This document shows positions 49,577-59,026 of a DNA stretch of 64,000 nucleotides, piece after piece. A program made the translations under genes and the position numbers. Source of the DNA: an uncultured Brevibacillus sp. (GTDB lineage: Bacteria; Bacillota; Bacilli; Brevibacillales; Brevibacillaceae); contig NZ_CANMZW010000024.1 in the NCBI RefSeq assembly GCF_947502445.1, forward strand, positions 1 through 64,000, given 5' to 3'. The first letter of the stretch is position 1, and every line of letters starts with the position of its first letter. The notes beneath the pieces were generated by a model. It was not told where the DNA came from. It ran no database searches and saw only the letters and a program-made list of their open reading frames with translations.

Positions 49577-51178
49577 TCAGGTAATTTTCAAACTGATCTC
49601 TTCCCTACGAATCACTTTTCCTGCGGTCCTGCCGGTAAAAATCGAATTGTTTACGGCTATTTCTCCATTCACGAGCACATAGTGGATGCCTGTCGGCTCA
49701 AGAAGCGGCTCTTCGTATGTCGCAAGGTCCGCCACTGTGTTCGGATCAAAAATCACGATATCGGCCCAGTACCCTTCTGCGATGTACCCTCTGTCCTTTA
49801 ATCGAAGCAATTGAGCAGGGGCTCCCGTCATATGGCGAATCGCCTCAGACATCGTGAGAATCTGTTGTTCGCGGACAAAGCGTCCAAGTATTCGCGGGAA
49901 TGTTCCATATAATCTGGGATGCGGTTTTCCTCCAAAGATTCCGTCCGACCCGACGATTTGCATCGGATGTCTCAGCGCATTGGTGATATCAGCTTCTTCT
50001 CCCCAGGAAATGACCATTGTAACCCCCGCATTTTCCTCCAAAAGCAGGTCAAAAACCGCATCAGCAGGCGCTGTTCCCCGCATAGCCGCTATCTCTAGCA
50101 GATTTTTCCCTTCTGCTGCGCGATTTTTCTCTGTTGTCACGGAGGCGATGACAATATTTCCCCAGCCACAGCTCTCCACCCAGTTTTCAAAATCATGGTT
50201 GTGATCAAAATCAGCTTTGATCTTGTTGCGGATATCCTCGTCTTTTAATTTGGCAAGCAGCTCTTCTGTCCCTCCATCGTGCATCCACGGAGGCAGCAAT
50301 GCGTGCAGTACCGTCGAACCGGCGGTGTACGGATATTGGTCAAATGTAATCTCGATCCCCTCAGCCCGTGCCTGATCCATTTTATCCAGTGCCTTTTGAA
50401 AGCTGGCGCGGTTTCTTCGCCCAATTACCTTGAAGTGAGAAATGTGGAGACGAACACCTGAACCTCGGGCCACATCAAGCATCTCGTCAATCGCTTCGAG
50501 GATATGGTTGCTTTCATTTCGCATGTGGACAACGAAGCAGCCATCGTATTTGGCAGCTCCTTTACATATTTCGATCAACTCTTCTTTGCACGAGTATAGA
50601 TTTGGAGGATAGATAAGTCCTGACGATAGTCCGACTGCCCCCTGGCGCATCCCTTCTTCTACGAGCTCACGCATCTTTTGCATTTCCTCTTTTGTAGCCC
50701 TGCGCCCTTCAAACCCCATCACCAGAGTTCGGACAGCACCATGCGGAACCAAATACGTGACGTTGCCTGCTAGAGAAGATTCGCTTAAAAAATCGAGATA
50801 TTCATCAATCGAATTCCACGGCCATTCTCCGATGTCACCATTCAATCCGCGAAGCTGCTTTTGCCATAATGGCTTCGTCTGGTCATTGACTGGCGCAACG
50901 GAAATGCCGTCTTGACCGAGCAGCTCCATCGTCACGCCTTGGAGTACTTTTATTTTGTGAATGTCCGGCTTGGTGCACAATAAGTCCGAGTGAACATGCG
51001 TATCAATAAAGCCGGGGGATACCGCCAGTCCTTTTGCGTCAATCTCTACCATCGCTTCCTGCCTGTGCAGCTTGCCCAGCTTCACGATCTTTCCATCCTT
51101 GATCCCGATATCCGAACGAGTCCACGGATTACCTGTCCCGTCGTACACCTGCCCATTTCTTATGATCATATCCAGCAT
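49577..51178 (-). CDS. N-acyl-D-amino-acid deacylase (D-aminoacylase family), proximal copy
   Basis: This 533-residue enzyme is a clear paralog of the one at 46336. Motifs: GNPWTRSDIGIKDGKIV, VSPGFIDTHVHSDL, GQDGISVAP (again Asp in place of the bridging Cys), FVVHMRNESN, RLHISHFKVIGRRN and IVGSDGIFGGKPHPRLYGTFPRIL. It removes acyl groups from D-amino acids in the cytoplasm, to judge from the absence of a signal peptide. The start MLDMIIRNG at 51178 has AAAGGAG eight bases upstream; the longer frame from 51304 runs into the upstream ATPase gene. It lies between that ATPase gene and the binding-protein gene in one operon. Confidence 0.88.
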   Translation of the reverse strand: MLDMIIRNGQVYDGTGNPWTRSDIGIKDGKIVKLGKLHRQEAMVEIDAKGLAVSPGFIDTHVHSDLLCTKPDIHKIKVLQGVTMELLGQDGISVAPVNDQTKPLWQKQLRGLNGDIGEWPWNSIDEYLDFLSESSLAGNVTYLVPHGAVRTLVMGFEGRRATKEEMQKMRELVEEGMRQGAVGLSSGLIYPPNLYSCKEELIEICKGAAKYDGCFVVHMRNESNHILEAIDEMLDVARGSGVRLHISHFKVIGRRNRASFQKALDKMDQARAEGIEITFDQYPYTAGSTVLHALLPPWMHDGGTEELLAKLKDEDIRNKIKADFDHNHDFENWVESCGWGNIVIASVTTEKNRAAEGKNLLEIAAMRGTAPADAVFDLLLEENAGVTMVISWGEEADITNALRHPMQIVGSDGIFGGKPHPRLYGTFPRILGRFVREQQILTMSEAIRHMTGAPAQLLRLKDRGYIAEGYWADIVIFDPNTVADLATYEEPLLEPTGIHYVLVNGEIAVNNSIFTGRTAGKVIRREEISLKIT

Positions 51179-51213
51179 TGTCATTGCTCCTTTCTGCTTT
51201 TCAAATCCATTAT

Positions 51214-52233
51214 TTAAACGAGATGACAAGCGACACGGTGATGCTTGGCGAATTCCCGTAAAATCGGAACCTCTCTCTTGCAGCTCTCGATCGCTTGTGG
51301 ACATCTCGGGTGAAACACACAGCCACTTGGTAGATTGATGGGGGAAGGCACATCTCCAGACAGGACGATCCTTTCTCTTCTTTTCTTTGGATTGGGCTCA
51401 GGAACGGCTGACAGCAATGCCCGGGTATAAGGGTGCAATGGCTCGGAGAAAAGAGCATCAGTAGGTGCTTCCTCTACTAAATGTCCCAAGTACATCACAC
51501 CGACACGATCCGAAATGTGGCGGACAACACTAAGGTCATGTGCGATAAACAAGTAGGTAAGCTGAAAGTCTTCCTGCAGCTGCTCTAATAGATTGAGGAT
51601 TTGCGACTGGATGGAGACATCAAGCGCAGACACAGGTTCATCACAAACGATAAAAGCCGGATGCACCGCCAGTGCCCTCGCCAAAACGATCCGTTGTCTT
51701 TGTCCGCCTGAAAACTCATGCGGATATCGGTCGTAATGCTCCGGTTGCAGCCCCACTTTTCGCAGAAGCTCTAGAACTGCCTCTTTGTGCTGTTTCGGAT
51801 CCCCGATGTTGTAGATGCTCATTGGCTCCTGAATGGCTTTTCCAATTTTTTTACGGGGATTGAGTGCCGAATATGGATCTTGAAAAATAATCTGCATCTC
51901 TTTTCGGATGTTTCTCAGTTCTTCCTCAGAAAAACGGGTCACTTCTTTTCCTCGGTAATGCACACTGCCAGACGTCGGTTCAAGCAAGCGCAGGATCATG
52001 CGCCCTGTCGTGCTTTTTCCACATCCTGATTCTCCCACCAGTCCATACGTTTCTCCTTGATAGATCGTCAAGGATAGGTCGCTAACCGCTTTTACATAGG
52101 TTTGCTCTCCGAAGTAGCCACTTTTCATCGGGAAATGCTTGACGAGATTGGATGCTTGCAAAAGTGGCGCTTCCTTGACCTCATTGGTTACCAATCGCAA
52201 TCGCGTTACCTCCCCCGATACCGATTCTTTCAT
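51214..52233 (-). CDS. peptide ABC transporter ATP-binding protein, DppF/OppF type
   Basis: This 339-residue ATPase has Walker [10 protein letters not shown], signature FSGGQ, Walker [12 protein letters not shown] and the switch His in FIAHDLS. The C-terminal [11 protein letters not shown] is the DppF-type extension. The ATG at 52233 lies within the end of the DppD-type gene (53-base overlap), and its first 25 residues ([20 protein letters not shown]) are a polar lead before the nucleotide-binding core at [16 protein letters not shown]. The two ATPases power the importer of the D-aminoacylase operon. Confidence 0.92.
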   Translation of the reverse strand: MKESVSGEVTRLRLVTNEVKEAPLLQASNLVKHFPMKSGYFGEQTYVKAVSDLSLTIYQGETYGLVGESGCGKSTTGRMILRLLEPTSGSVHYRGKEVTRFSEEELRNIRKEMQIIFQDPYSALNPRKKIGKAIQEPMSIYNIGDPKQHKEAVLELLRKVGLQPEHYDRYPHEFSGGQRQRIVLARALAVHPAFIVCDEPVSALDVSIQSQILNLLEQLQEDFQLTYLFIAHDLSVVRHISDRVGVMYLGHLVEEAPTDALFSEPLHPYTRALLSAVPEPNPKKRRERIVLSGDVPSPINLPSGCVFHPRCPQAIESCKREVPILREFAKHHRVACHLV

Positions 52234-53191
52234 GGTGCCAGCACCTGGCTTTATGACTATGACTCACCTCAATTAAATCTGGTGGATGACTCCTGCACTT
52301 TTCATCGGCAAACGGACATCTCGGTGCAAAACGACAGCCTGCCGGAATCTGATGCAAAGACGGGACCATCCCTTCAATCACATGCAGCTTTTCTCCGCGT
52401 TTTCCATCAATTGTCGGGATCGATTTCATCAGACCGATCGTATATGGGTGCTTTGGATTCTCAAACAATGTCTCAACAGACGCTTCTTCTACAATTTGTC
52501 CCAGATACATCACAAGCACACGATCACAAACCTCCGCAACTACGCCCAGATCGTGAGTGATGAGCATGATTCCCATCTGTAATTGCTCTTGCAGGTCTTT
52601 CATCAAATCAAGAATCTGCGCCTGGATCGTAACATCGAGAGCTGTCGTTGGCTCGTCTGCAATTAACAGCTTCGGATGACAGCACAGCCCCATCGCAATC
52701 ATCACGCGCTGCCTCATCCCTCCTGACAGCTGATGCGGATAGTCGTTTACTCTCTTTTCTGGCGAGGGGATTCCGACCAACGAGAGCATTTCAATCGTTT
52801 TTTCATACGCCTCTTTCTTGGACAATTTTTGATGCAGCATAAGCGACTCACTGATCTGATTGCCTACGGTGTACACGGGATTAAGAGAGCTCATTGGGTC
52901 TTGGAAAATCATAGAGATTTGATTGCCGCGAATCTCTTGCATCTCTTCCATGGACGATGTGAGCAGTTCCTTTTGCTCAAAAAAGATTTCGCCCGCAAGC
53001 TTTGTTCCACTATGCTTTCGAAACAATCTCAGGATCGATAAGGATGTAACGCTTTTCCCACATCCCGACTCCCCAACCAGCCCGACCGTTTCCCCAGCAT
53101 TCACATGAAAGGAGACTCCGTCGACAGCGGTTACCTCCCCGAGCTCTGTGGAGAAGCGCGTTTTTAAGTTTTTTACTTTCAACAGTGTCAC
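52181..53191 (-). CDS. peptide ABC transporter ATP-binding protein, DppD/OppD type
   Basis: This roughly 336-residue ATPase carries Walker A GESGCGKS, signature LSGGM, Walker [12 protein letters not shown], switch LITHDLG and the DppD-specific tail [12 protein letters not shown]. The GTG at 53191 is chosen because GAAGGAG is nine bases upstream; an ATG at 53200 directly abuts that binding site and is less likely. The C-terminus overlaps the next gene by 53 bases. It pairs with the DppF-type ATPase at 51214. Confidence 0.92.
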   Translation of the reverse strand: MTLLKVKNLKTRFSTELGEVTAVDGVSFHVNAGETVGLVGESGCGKSVTSLSILRLFRKHSGTKLAGEIFFEQKELLTSSMEEMQEIRGNQISMIFQDPMSSLNPVYTVGNQISESLMLHQKLSKKEAYEKTIEMLSLVGIPSPEKRVNDYPHQLSGGMRQRVMIAMGLCCHPKLLIADEPTTALDVTIQAQILDLMKDLQEQLQMGIMLITHDLGVVAEVCDRVLVMYLGQIVEEASVETLFENPKHPYTIGLMKSIPTIDGKRGEKLHVIEGMVPSLHQIPAGCRFAPRCPFADEKCRSHPPDLIEVSHSHKARCWHHERIGIGGGNAIAIGNQ

Positions 53192-53221
53192 ATAAACCAT
53201 CTCCTTCCCGGCTAGCAGCGT

Positions 53222-54121
53222 TTATTTTTTCGCTTTGTTTGTATGCGGGTCTAATAAATCGCGGAGACCATCTCCAAGCAGGTTGAGTCCGAGTACGGTC
53301 ATCATAATGGAGAGGCCAGGAAATACGGTCATCCACCACGCTTGCTTCATGATTGTCCTGCCATCATTCAAAATGTTTCCCCAGCTGGGCTCAGGTGGTG
53401 GTGTTCCCGCTCCCAAAAAGCTCAGTGACGCCTCAGTAATGACGGCATACGCAAAAATGAACGTGGCCTGAACAATCAACGGAGACAAACAGTTGGGAGC
53501 GATGTGCAGCCAGATGATCCTCCACGACTTCCCCCCAAGAGCGCGAATCGCTTCAATATACGTCTGTTCTCTCACGGTAATGGCAACCGACCGGATCGCA
53601 CGGGCGACGGTAGGGATATAAACGACGCTAAGTGCAATAATGACATTGCTCATTTTCGGTCCAAGCGCCGCCAGTATCGCAATTGCAAGTAAAATCGCAG
53701 GGAAGGCCATCAAGCCGTCATTGATCCGCATGAGAAAGTTGTCCAATCGACGGTAGTAGGCCGAGTACAAGCCGAAAATCAACCCGATGATCGACGTGAT
53801 CATCACGACAGAGAATCCGACACCCATGGATATCCGGCTTCCATATACAACCCGGGTAAATACGTCTCGTCCGAATTCGTCGGTGCCAAACCAATGACTT
53901 GCACTTGGCGGCTTTAGCCGATCTTGTACGTTCATTTCTATTGGATTGTAGGAGGTGAGCACAGGAGCGAGGATACAAATCAAGCTGATGAATAAAACCA
54001 GGATGCTTCCAGATACCGCCAAACGATTTGCAAAGAAGCGGTTCACCGCAATTTTCGCGTGATGCTTTGTTGAAGATGTAGCCGTTTTCGTTCCCACCAT
54101 CGTTACAGAAGATGTTTCCAT
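53222..54121 (-). CDS. peptide ABC transporter permease, DppC/OppC type
   Basis: This 299-residue permease has the DppC pattern: an N-terminal helix after a polar lead, YNPIEMNVQDRLKPPSASHWFGTDEFGRDVFTRVVYG, and the EAA loop TYIEAIRALGGKSWRIIWLHIAPNCLSP. It is encoded 14 bases downstream of the DppB-type gene. GGGGGATGG lies next to the ATG. Together with the permease at 54136 it forms the channel of the importer in the D-aminoacylase operon. Confidence 0.93.
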   Translation of the reverse strand: METSSVTMVGTKTATSSTKHHAKIAVNRFFANRLAVSGSILVLFISLICILAPVLTSYNPIEMNVQDRLKPPSASHWFGTDEFGRDVFTRVVYGSRISMGVGFSVVMITSIIGLIFGLYSAYYRRLDNFLMRINDGLMAFPAILLAIAILAALGPKMSNVIIALSVVYIPTVARAIRSVAITVREQTYIEAIRALGGKSWRIIWLHIAPNCLSPLIVQATFIFAYAVITEASLSFLGAGTPPPEPSWGNILNDGRTIMKQAWWMTVFPGLSIMMTVLGLNLLGDGLRDLLDPHTNKAKK

Positions 54122-54135
54122 TCATCCATCCCCCT

Positions 54136-55086
54136 TTAGCTTTTGTCGTATCGCACACGCGGATCGATGTACGCGTACAAAATATCAACAATCAGATTGA
54201 TGAAAACATACGCAGCCGCGATCATCAGTACGGTTCCTTGGATGACCTCGTAATCTCGTCTTAATACAGAGTTGACGATTAATTTGCCAATTCCCGGAAT
54301 GTTGAACACCGTTTCAGTTACAACAGCTCCGCCAACGAGTGTCGCAAAGGATAACCCAATCACCGTGAGAATCGGGATAAACGCATTGCGCAGCGCGTGT
54401 TTGTAAGTCACGATCCACATCTTCAAACCTTTTGCTTCGGCTGTACGGATATAGTTCTCGTTTAGCACTTCCAGCATCGAAGATCGGGTCATGCGAGCGA
54501 TTAGTGCTCCTTGCATAATGCCTAGTGAAATAGCCGGCATGATCAAGTATTTCAAATGGTTGAAAATCCCGCTGGATAACGGCTGATAACCTGCAGCAGG
54601 CAGCCAGTTAAACTGGACGGCGAAAAGCAAAATCAAGTTCAACCCGATCCAGAAGCTTGGGAGCGAAATACCGAGCATGGCAAATGTCATAAAGGATTGG
54701 TCCATCCAGGAGCCTCGTCTATTGGCCGCCATCACCCCCAACGGTATCGCAAACAAAATCGCAATAATCTCTGCCAGGATCGTCAAGGAGAGGGTAGGGC
54801 CCAAATGCTCCCAAATCGCTTCTGTTACTGGCATATCCATAAAGATAGACCACCCTAAATCTCCTTGCAGGATGCCGATTATCCATTGAAAAAATCGGGT
54901 GTATATCGGAAGCGTCAAGCCCAGCTGCTCCCGTAATTTCGCCAGCTCCTCTTCCGTTGCTTGTGACCCTAGCATGACGGAAGCAGGATCACCCGGTGTC
55001 AGGTGAATGATAATAAAATCCACAATTGCTACAACCAAAAGCACAGGCAATAATGAAACGATCCGCTTTAACAAGTAGCCTCCCAT
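54136..55086 (-). CDS. peptide ABC transporter permease, DppB/OppB type
   Basis: This 316-residue permease starts MGGYLLKRIVSLLPVLLVVAIVDF and has GDPASVMLGSQATEEELAKLREQLG, the usual DppB periplasmic segment, plus the EAA motif NYIRTAEAKGLKMWIVTYKHALRNAFIP. It is the first transporter gene of the D-aminoacylase operon, 28 bases after the regulator gene. AAGGAGGGGCAAG precedes the ATG, a strong binding site. Confidence 0.93.
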   Translation of the reverse strand: MGGYLLKRIVSLLPVLLVVAIVDFIIIHLTPGDPASVMLGSQATEEELAKLREQLGLTLPIYTRFFQWIIGILQGDLGWSIFMDMPVTEAIWEHLGPTLSLTILAEIIAILFAIPLGVMAANRRGSWMDQSFMTFAMLGISLPSFWIGLNLILLFAVQFNWLPAAGYQPLSSGIFNHLKYLIMPAISLGIMQGALIARMTRSSMLEVLNENYIRTAEAKGLKMWIVTYKHALRNAFIPILTVIGLSFATLVGGAVVTETVFNIPGIGKLIVNSVLRRDYEVIQGTVLMIAAAYVFINLIVDILYAYIDPRVRYDKS

Positions 55087-55114
55087 ATACGCTTGCCCCT
55101 CCTTGTTCGGTTAC

Positions 55115-56431
55115 TCACATTTGCAACTTCAGCTCATACATCTGACGAGGCCTTCCTTTACAGAGCGGCTGCTCTTCTCCAATGATTTCAGCCAACTGAC
55201 TTTGCTCTAGCTTGCTTAAAATACGCCTGGCACTGCGTAATGAAACACCAAATCGGCTGGCCAAATCTGCAGCAGTAATTTGTGAGCTCCCATAGCTTTG
55301 ACAAAACGAGATGAGCTTGTTTATCGTTCCGATGCTAAGGCCTGATTTTCGAGCAGCATTCAATCGCTGTGGATCATTGCTACGGAGGGAGTATGCCAAA
55401 TGAAATTCTTTCCCGAGTGGGCCGACTACATTTCCATCGTGCATAGCGATAAAGCAGCTTCCACCATCACCTAATTTCGCTTTTGACAATGCTTCTGAGG
55501 CTTTACTCTGCGCTTCATTCGCAGTACGTCCCAACCCGATTCCGATGCTAGCGGATATGTTTAATCGGTGGACAATTCTCTCCAAAAGGGGAAAGCGGGT
55601 AAACATGCTTGTCGTCCGCTCAATTACCCCGCGAGTCGTTACAAAAATGACCTCATTTCGATCCGGCCAATTCATTAATGCCTGAATTTCTTCCCCGTAA
55701 TCGATCAATATTTCTTGAATTGCGATTTTCTTGCGCTGAAGTTCGTATTCGGAGGCACTCCACTTTTTCACGATGTTTTCGATATTAATGATGCCTATCG
55801 CGATTTGCGTATCCGTTAACTGAAAGTTCCTGCCTTCGATTTGCGCTCGCTGTAAACCATCTTGAATCGTTGTTTTCGTAGGAGTAACTCTGTAGCAAGG
55901 GATACCGAGTCGCGTCAGCTCCCAATATACAGATGCTACACACGTAAAGATCGCGTCTATCTTTTTGCTTGTCCACAAATCGTAATGAAACCGAAGAATG
56001 TCTTCTGCACGTTGATTGAGCTGATATTCCATCGCATACATGTGATCGACATGGATCGATAGCTCATCCAATCTCTGCTCCACCTCTTGCAGATTCAAAA
56101 CATCGATGCTAAAGCGCAGACGACTCTCAGTAAAAAGGGTGCCGCTATCTCTCAATAATTGAAAGAAGACACGGTATAGGCTCGTTCCATTGTAGGGCAG
56201 ATAAACCATGGGCTTTGGATCGCCAACATGCTCGCGAGCAATTTGGTACGGAATCGGACCGGCAAATAAAAAAACATCGATCTCATCTTGGCATTGAGGG
56301 ACGATTTCTTTTACCTCTTGTACGTCTTTGTAACCGAGCGGAAGCACTGCTAAGGCTGGATATGTTGCTGCAATACACAAAACCTCATCAAGCAAATCAT
56401 AAGGACCTATCACTGCAACCCTGATTTCCAT
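55115..56431 (-). CDS. transcriptional regulator with cyclase-like middle domain and C-terminal winged helix
   Basis: This 438-residue protein heads the D-aminoacylase operon. Residues 1-210 form a sensor-like part of unknown type (VAVIGPYDLLDEVLCIAATYPALAVLPLGYKDV). Residues about 240-350 resemble a degenerate GGDEF/nucleotide-cyclase fold, mainly in NRNEVIFVTTRG-like and SASIGIGLGRTANEAQSKASEALSKAK segments, with no GGDEF catalytic motif. Residues about 375-438 are a winged helix: ITAADLASRFGVSLRSARRILSKLEQSQLAEIIGE. I do not know a name for the family. It most likely controls the downstream transporter and deacylase genes. Confidence 0.72.
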   Translation of the reverse strand: MEIRVAVIGPYDLLDEVLCIAATYPALAVLPLGYKDVQEVKEIVPQCQDEIDVFLFAGPIPYQIAREHVGDPKPMVYLPYNGTSLYRVFFQLLRDSGTLFTESRLRFSIDVLNLQEVEQRLDELSIHVDHMYAMEYQLNQRAEDILRFHYDLWTSKKIDAIFTCVASVYWELTRLGIPCYRVTPTKTTIQDGLQRAQIEGRNFQLTDTQIAIGIINIENIVKKWSASEYELQRKKIAIQEILIDYGEEIQALMNWPDRNEVIFVTTRGVIERTTSMFTRFPLLERIVHRLNISASIGIGLGRTANEAQSKASEALSKAKLGDGGSCFIAMHDGNVVGPLGKEFHLAYSLRSNDPQRLNAARKSGLSIGTINKLISFCQSYGSSQITAADLASRFGVSLRSARRILSKLEQSQLAEIIGEEQPLCKGRPRQMYELKLQM

Positions 56432-56571
56432 CGTACCCTACCACTTCCTCTCCCATTTTACTTCCACAGACAGTTCGCTTAATATTCAAAAAATTCTTTC
56501 CACCATCATACATTCGGTCATCTTTATATGCAATTTCCGTTAGTTGTCCGTATATTCTGCTCCAAAACGAG

Positions 56572-56598
56572 AAAAAACGCGGGGGAGCCCGCGTTTTA
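56572..56598 (-). terminator. Rho-independent terminator of the coiled-coil gene
   Basis: AAAACGCGGG (56574-56583) pairs perfectly with CCCGCGTTTT (56588-56597), loop GGAG. The minus-strand side continues with more T. It lies 26 bases past the stop of the gene at 56624. Confidence 0.88.
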
Positions 56599-56623
56599 AT
56601 ACTGGATATTCATGCTAGTATGA

Positions 56624-57562
56624 CTACGCATTTTCAATCAAAATGAGCGACTTCTGGCCAATATCCCTCAGCTCAGCATCCACCACTTTCGCTTCCATTT
56701 GGAGCTCACCAAGAAGCCTTTCAATTTTTTCCTTTTTGTCCTTCGCCTGCTGCAGCGATGTGGAAATACGATCCTGAACTATCCAGTCGGTAATGATATT
56801 ATCGAAGAAAAAGTCCGCAAAGGTCAGCATTTCACCAATATCGATCTGAATACGACTTTCGCGCTGGACATCGTACAGCTCCCGCTCAAATCTTCGCAGG
56901 CTTTTTTGTGCCAGGTGAACGGCATCACGTGCTTCGTTGATCCGCCCGTGCTTGATATAGGTGGACATCGCGCCACCGCCAAGCATATCCCATGCGCCCC
57001 AAGAGCTTGCCGATTCCAGCTTTTCGATGGCTTTATCCACGTACCGCTTGGTCGCCATGCCAGCCTCTATGGCTTCATTCAATTCCTTTTGACTCGCTTG
57101 CAGCTGTGACTGCTGATTGGTATAATCCCTCAGCTGCATCACGAGATCAGGTCGCTTTTCCCGAATCTGCTGCTCCTTTTGAAGCAGCAGCTCAGCGTAC
57201 TTGCTCTCCGCGTCAGACAGGCGAGAGAGCTGCTCCTCTATCATTTGAATTTCTTCTTCCAGATCCTTGACGGCTGCCACTGCTGCCTCATATTTGATCT
57301 TCGCCTGCAGCAGCTCTTCCTGTTCCTTTGTGAGCTTTTCATCCTTTTTTCCAATCAAGCTGTAAAAAAATGCACCGAAGGACATTCCCATTAGTTTATC
57401 AACATCTTGCTGCTCAGACTGAAGTTTTTTATGTAAGCTTTGAAGCTTGATCACTTCTTGCTCATGCTGCTGTCTCAGCTTTTTACTATTATGCTCCCCA
57501 TGCAGCTTCTGGCGCAGCTCTACTTTTTTGGCTGCCAGCTGCTCATTTATCTCTTGAAACAT
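56624..57562 (-). CDS. coiled-coil protein of unknown function
   Basis: This 312-residue protein is mostly helical and rich in Glu, Gln, Lys and Leu. Long heptad-like stretches cover about residues 5-60 and 75-180 (KEQEELLQAKIKYEAAVAAVKDLEEEIQMIEEQLSRL). A non-coiled segment SSWGAWDMLGGGAMSTYIKHGRINEA lies near residue 190-215, followed by more helix. No signal peptide, membrane segment or catalytic motif is seen. I do not recognise the family. The start at 57562 is ten bases after GAGGGGG; an ATG three codons upstream directly abuts that site. It is transcribed alone. Confidence 0.75.
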   Translation of the reverse strand: MFQEINEQLAAKKVELRQKLHGEHNSKKLRQQHEQEVIKLQSLHKKLQSEQQDVDKLMGMSFGAFFYSLIGKKDEKLTKEQEELLQAKIKYEAAVAAVKDLEEEIQMIEEQLSRLSDAESKYAELLLQKEQQIREKRPDLVMQLRDYTNQQSQLQASQKELNEAIEAGMATKRYVDKAIEKLESASSWGAWDMLGGGAMSTYIKHGRINEARDAVHLAQKSLRRFERELYDVQRESRIQIDIGEMLTFADFFFDNIITDWIVQDRISTSLQQAKDKKEKIERLLGELQMEAKVVDAELRDIGQKSLILIENA

Positions 57563-57645
57563 CGCTAACATTCCCCCTCTATCTCTCCTTTTCTATACGT
57601 CTGGCAGTCCGATTTCGTTTCAATTAATTGGAATCAGCTAGAAGA

Positions 57646-57692
57646 AAAAAAGCCCTCACTATTCCGGTTTCATCACCGGATAGCCAGGACTT
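57646..57692 (-). terminator. Rho-independent terminator of the murQ-glcDF operon
   Basis: On the minus strand AGTCCTGGCTATCCGGT pairs with ACCGGAATAGTGAGGGCTT (with a bulge), followed by a T run. It ends the operon after glcF. Confidence 0.82.
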
Positions 57693-57700
57693 ATCATCAA

Positions 57701-59026
57701 TTACGATTGTTTGGTTTGCATCTGTGCTTCTTTTTCACTCTGCACGCGCGCCAGCAAATCTACCAGATGGACAGCCTCCATCTTGCCTTCCAAACCAGCA
57801 CGCTGGATACCTGCTTTCATTTGCAGCAAGCAGCCTGGATTGGAGGTCACGAGAATATCCGCTTGGGTCGCAGCGACATGCTCCATCTTTTCATCCAGCA
57901 GATTCCCCGCCATTTCAGGCTGCACGAGATTGTAGATGCCCGCTGAGCCACAGCAGCGATCACCTTCGCAAAGCGGTACATAGGTAGCACCAGGAATACT
58001 TTGCAGCAGGTTCACTGGCTCTTTTGTCACCTTCATCCCATTGCGCAGGTGGCACGAGGACTGATACGTTACCCGCTGTGGCAACGCTTGCCATGTCTGC
58101 GGCTCTACCAAATCACTTAATACCTCACTGATATCCTTCACGCGGGATGCGAACCATTTTGCCTGCTCATGCCACTCATCGTCCTCTGCCAGCAGATGAT
58201 CATACTCCTGGAGCAAGGCGCCACAGCCGCCTGCATTGGAGACAATGATATCAACATCGGCTTTGCGGAAAGCAGCAATATTTTTCCTTGCCAGCTCGCG
58301 TGCTCCTTCACGCTCACCGCTATGTGCATGCAGTGCGCCACAGCATACCTGATCGGGAGCGATGACCACTTCACAACCGGCTTCCGTCAAAAGACGCACC
58401 GTATTGAGATTGGTTTCGCTGAACAGTACATCCATGATACAGCCGTGGAACATGCCCACACGCATCACTTTCTCTCCAGCTGCCGGAATCACTGTTGCCC
58501 CGAGAAGCTCACGCGTTCCTTTTCCAGAAGCTTCTGGCATGATCGCTTCCATTTCACGTAATTGCTTAGGCAAAATGCGCATGACACCCGTCTTGCGAAC
58601 CGTTTTTTGCAGTCCTGAGCGCTGATAAAAACGCAGGAGTCCGCCTAGCTGATTCATCCGCTTTTGGTGAGGGAACAAATGGGTAAAAGCTACCTTGCGC
58701 ATCGAGCTTACCCACCAGGGATGCTCCTGAACGTCTTCGATCGCCTCGCGCGTTTGCTCAATCAATTGTCCATAAGGCACTCCTGCTGGACAAACCGGCT
58801 CACAGGCACGGCACCCGAGACAAAGATTCATTTGGTCGATGAAGTCTTTGTCTGGCTCCATCACGCCATCCGCTACGGCCTTCATCAGAGCGATGCGACC
58901 GCGCGGCGAGGCTGCCTCATAGCCAGTTTCACGAAAGGTCGGACACGCTGGCTGGCAAAAGCCGCAGCGCATACAGTTGGACAGCTCATCGTAATCCAAT
59001 TTGTTTATGAGCGCTTCTTTAAGCAC
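57701..59026 (-). CDS. glcF: iron-sulfur subunit of glycolate/D-lactate oxidase (GlcF-like)
   Basis: This 441-residue protein has two 4Fe-4S binding motifs, CMRCGFCQPACP (C18-C28) and CLGCRACEPVCPAG (C69-C79), then two CCG domains with GCIMDVLF...CCGALHAHSG and SCHLRNG...CCGSAGIYNLVQPEMAGNLL. It takes electrons from the FAD subunit to the respiratory chain. The GTG at 59026 overlaps the glcD stop by eight bases; its binding site is weak, so it depends on coupling. Frames starting upstream of it are inside glcD. It is the last gene of the operon that includes murQ. Confidence 0.9.
   Translation of the reverse strand: MLKEALINKLDYDELSNCMRCGFCQPACPTFRETGYEAASPRGRIALMKAVADGVMEPDKDFIDQMNLCLGCRACEPVCPAGVPYGQLIEQTREAIEDVQEHPWWVSSMRKVAFTHLFPHQKRMNQLGGLLRFYQRSGLQKTVRKTGVMRILPKQLREMEAIMPEASGKGTRELLGATVIPAAGEKVMRVGMFHGCIMDVLFSETNLNTVRLLTEAGCEVVIAPDQVCCGALHAHSGEREGARELARKNIAAFRKADVDIIVSNAGGCGALLQEYDHLLAEDDEWHEQAKWFASRVKDISEVLSDLVEPQTWQALPQRVTYQSSCHLRNGMKVTKEPVNLLQSIPGATYVPLCEGDRCCGSAGIYNLVQPEMAGNLLDEKMEHVAATQADILVTSNPGCLLQMKAGIQRAGLEGKMEAVHLVDLLARVQSEKEAQMQTKQS

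Noticed and set aside
49577-51304. Longer start (51304) for the proximal D-aminoacylase
   Set aside because: The extra 42 residues lie inside the upstream ATPase gene and the start at 51178 has a well-spaced AAAGGAG.
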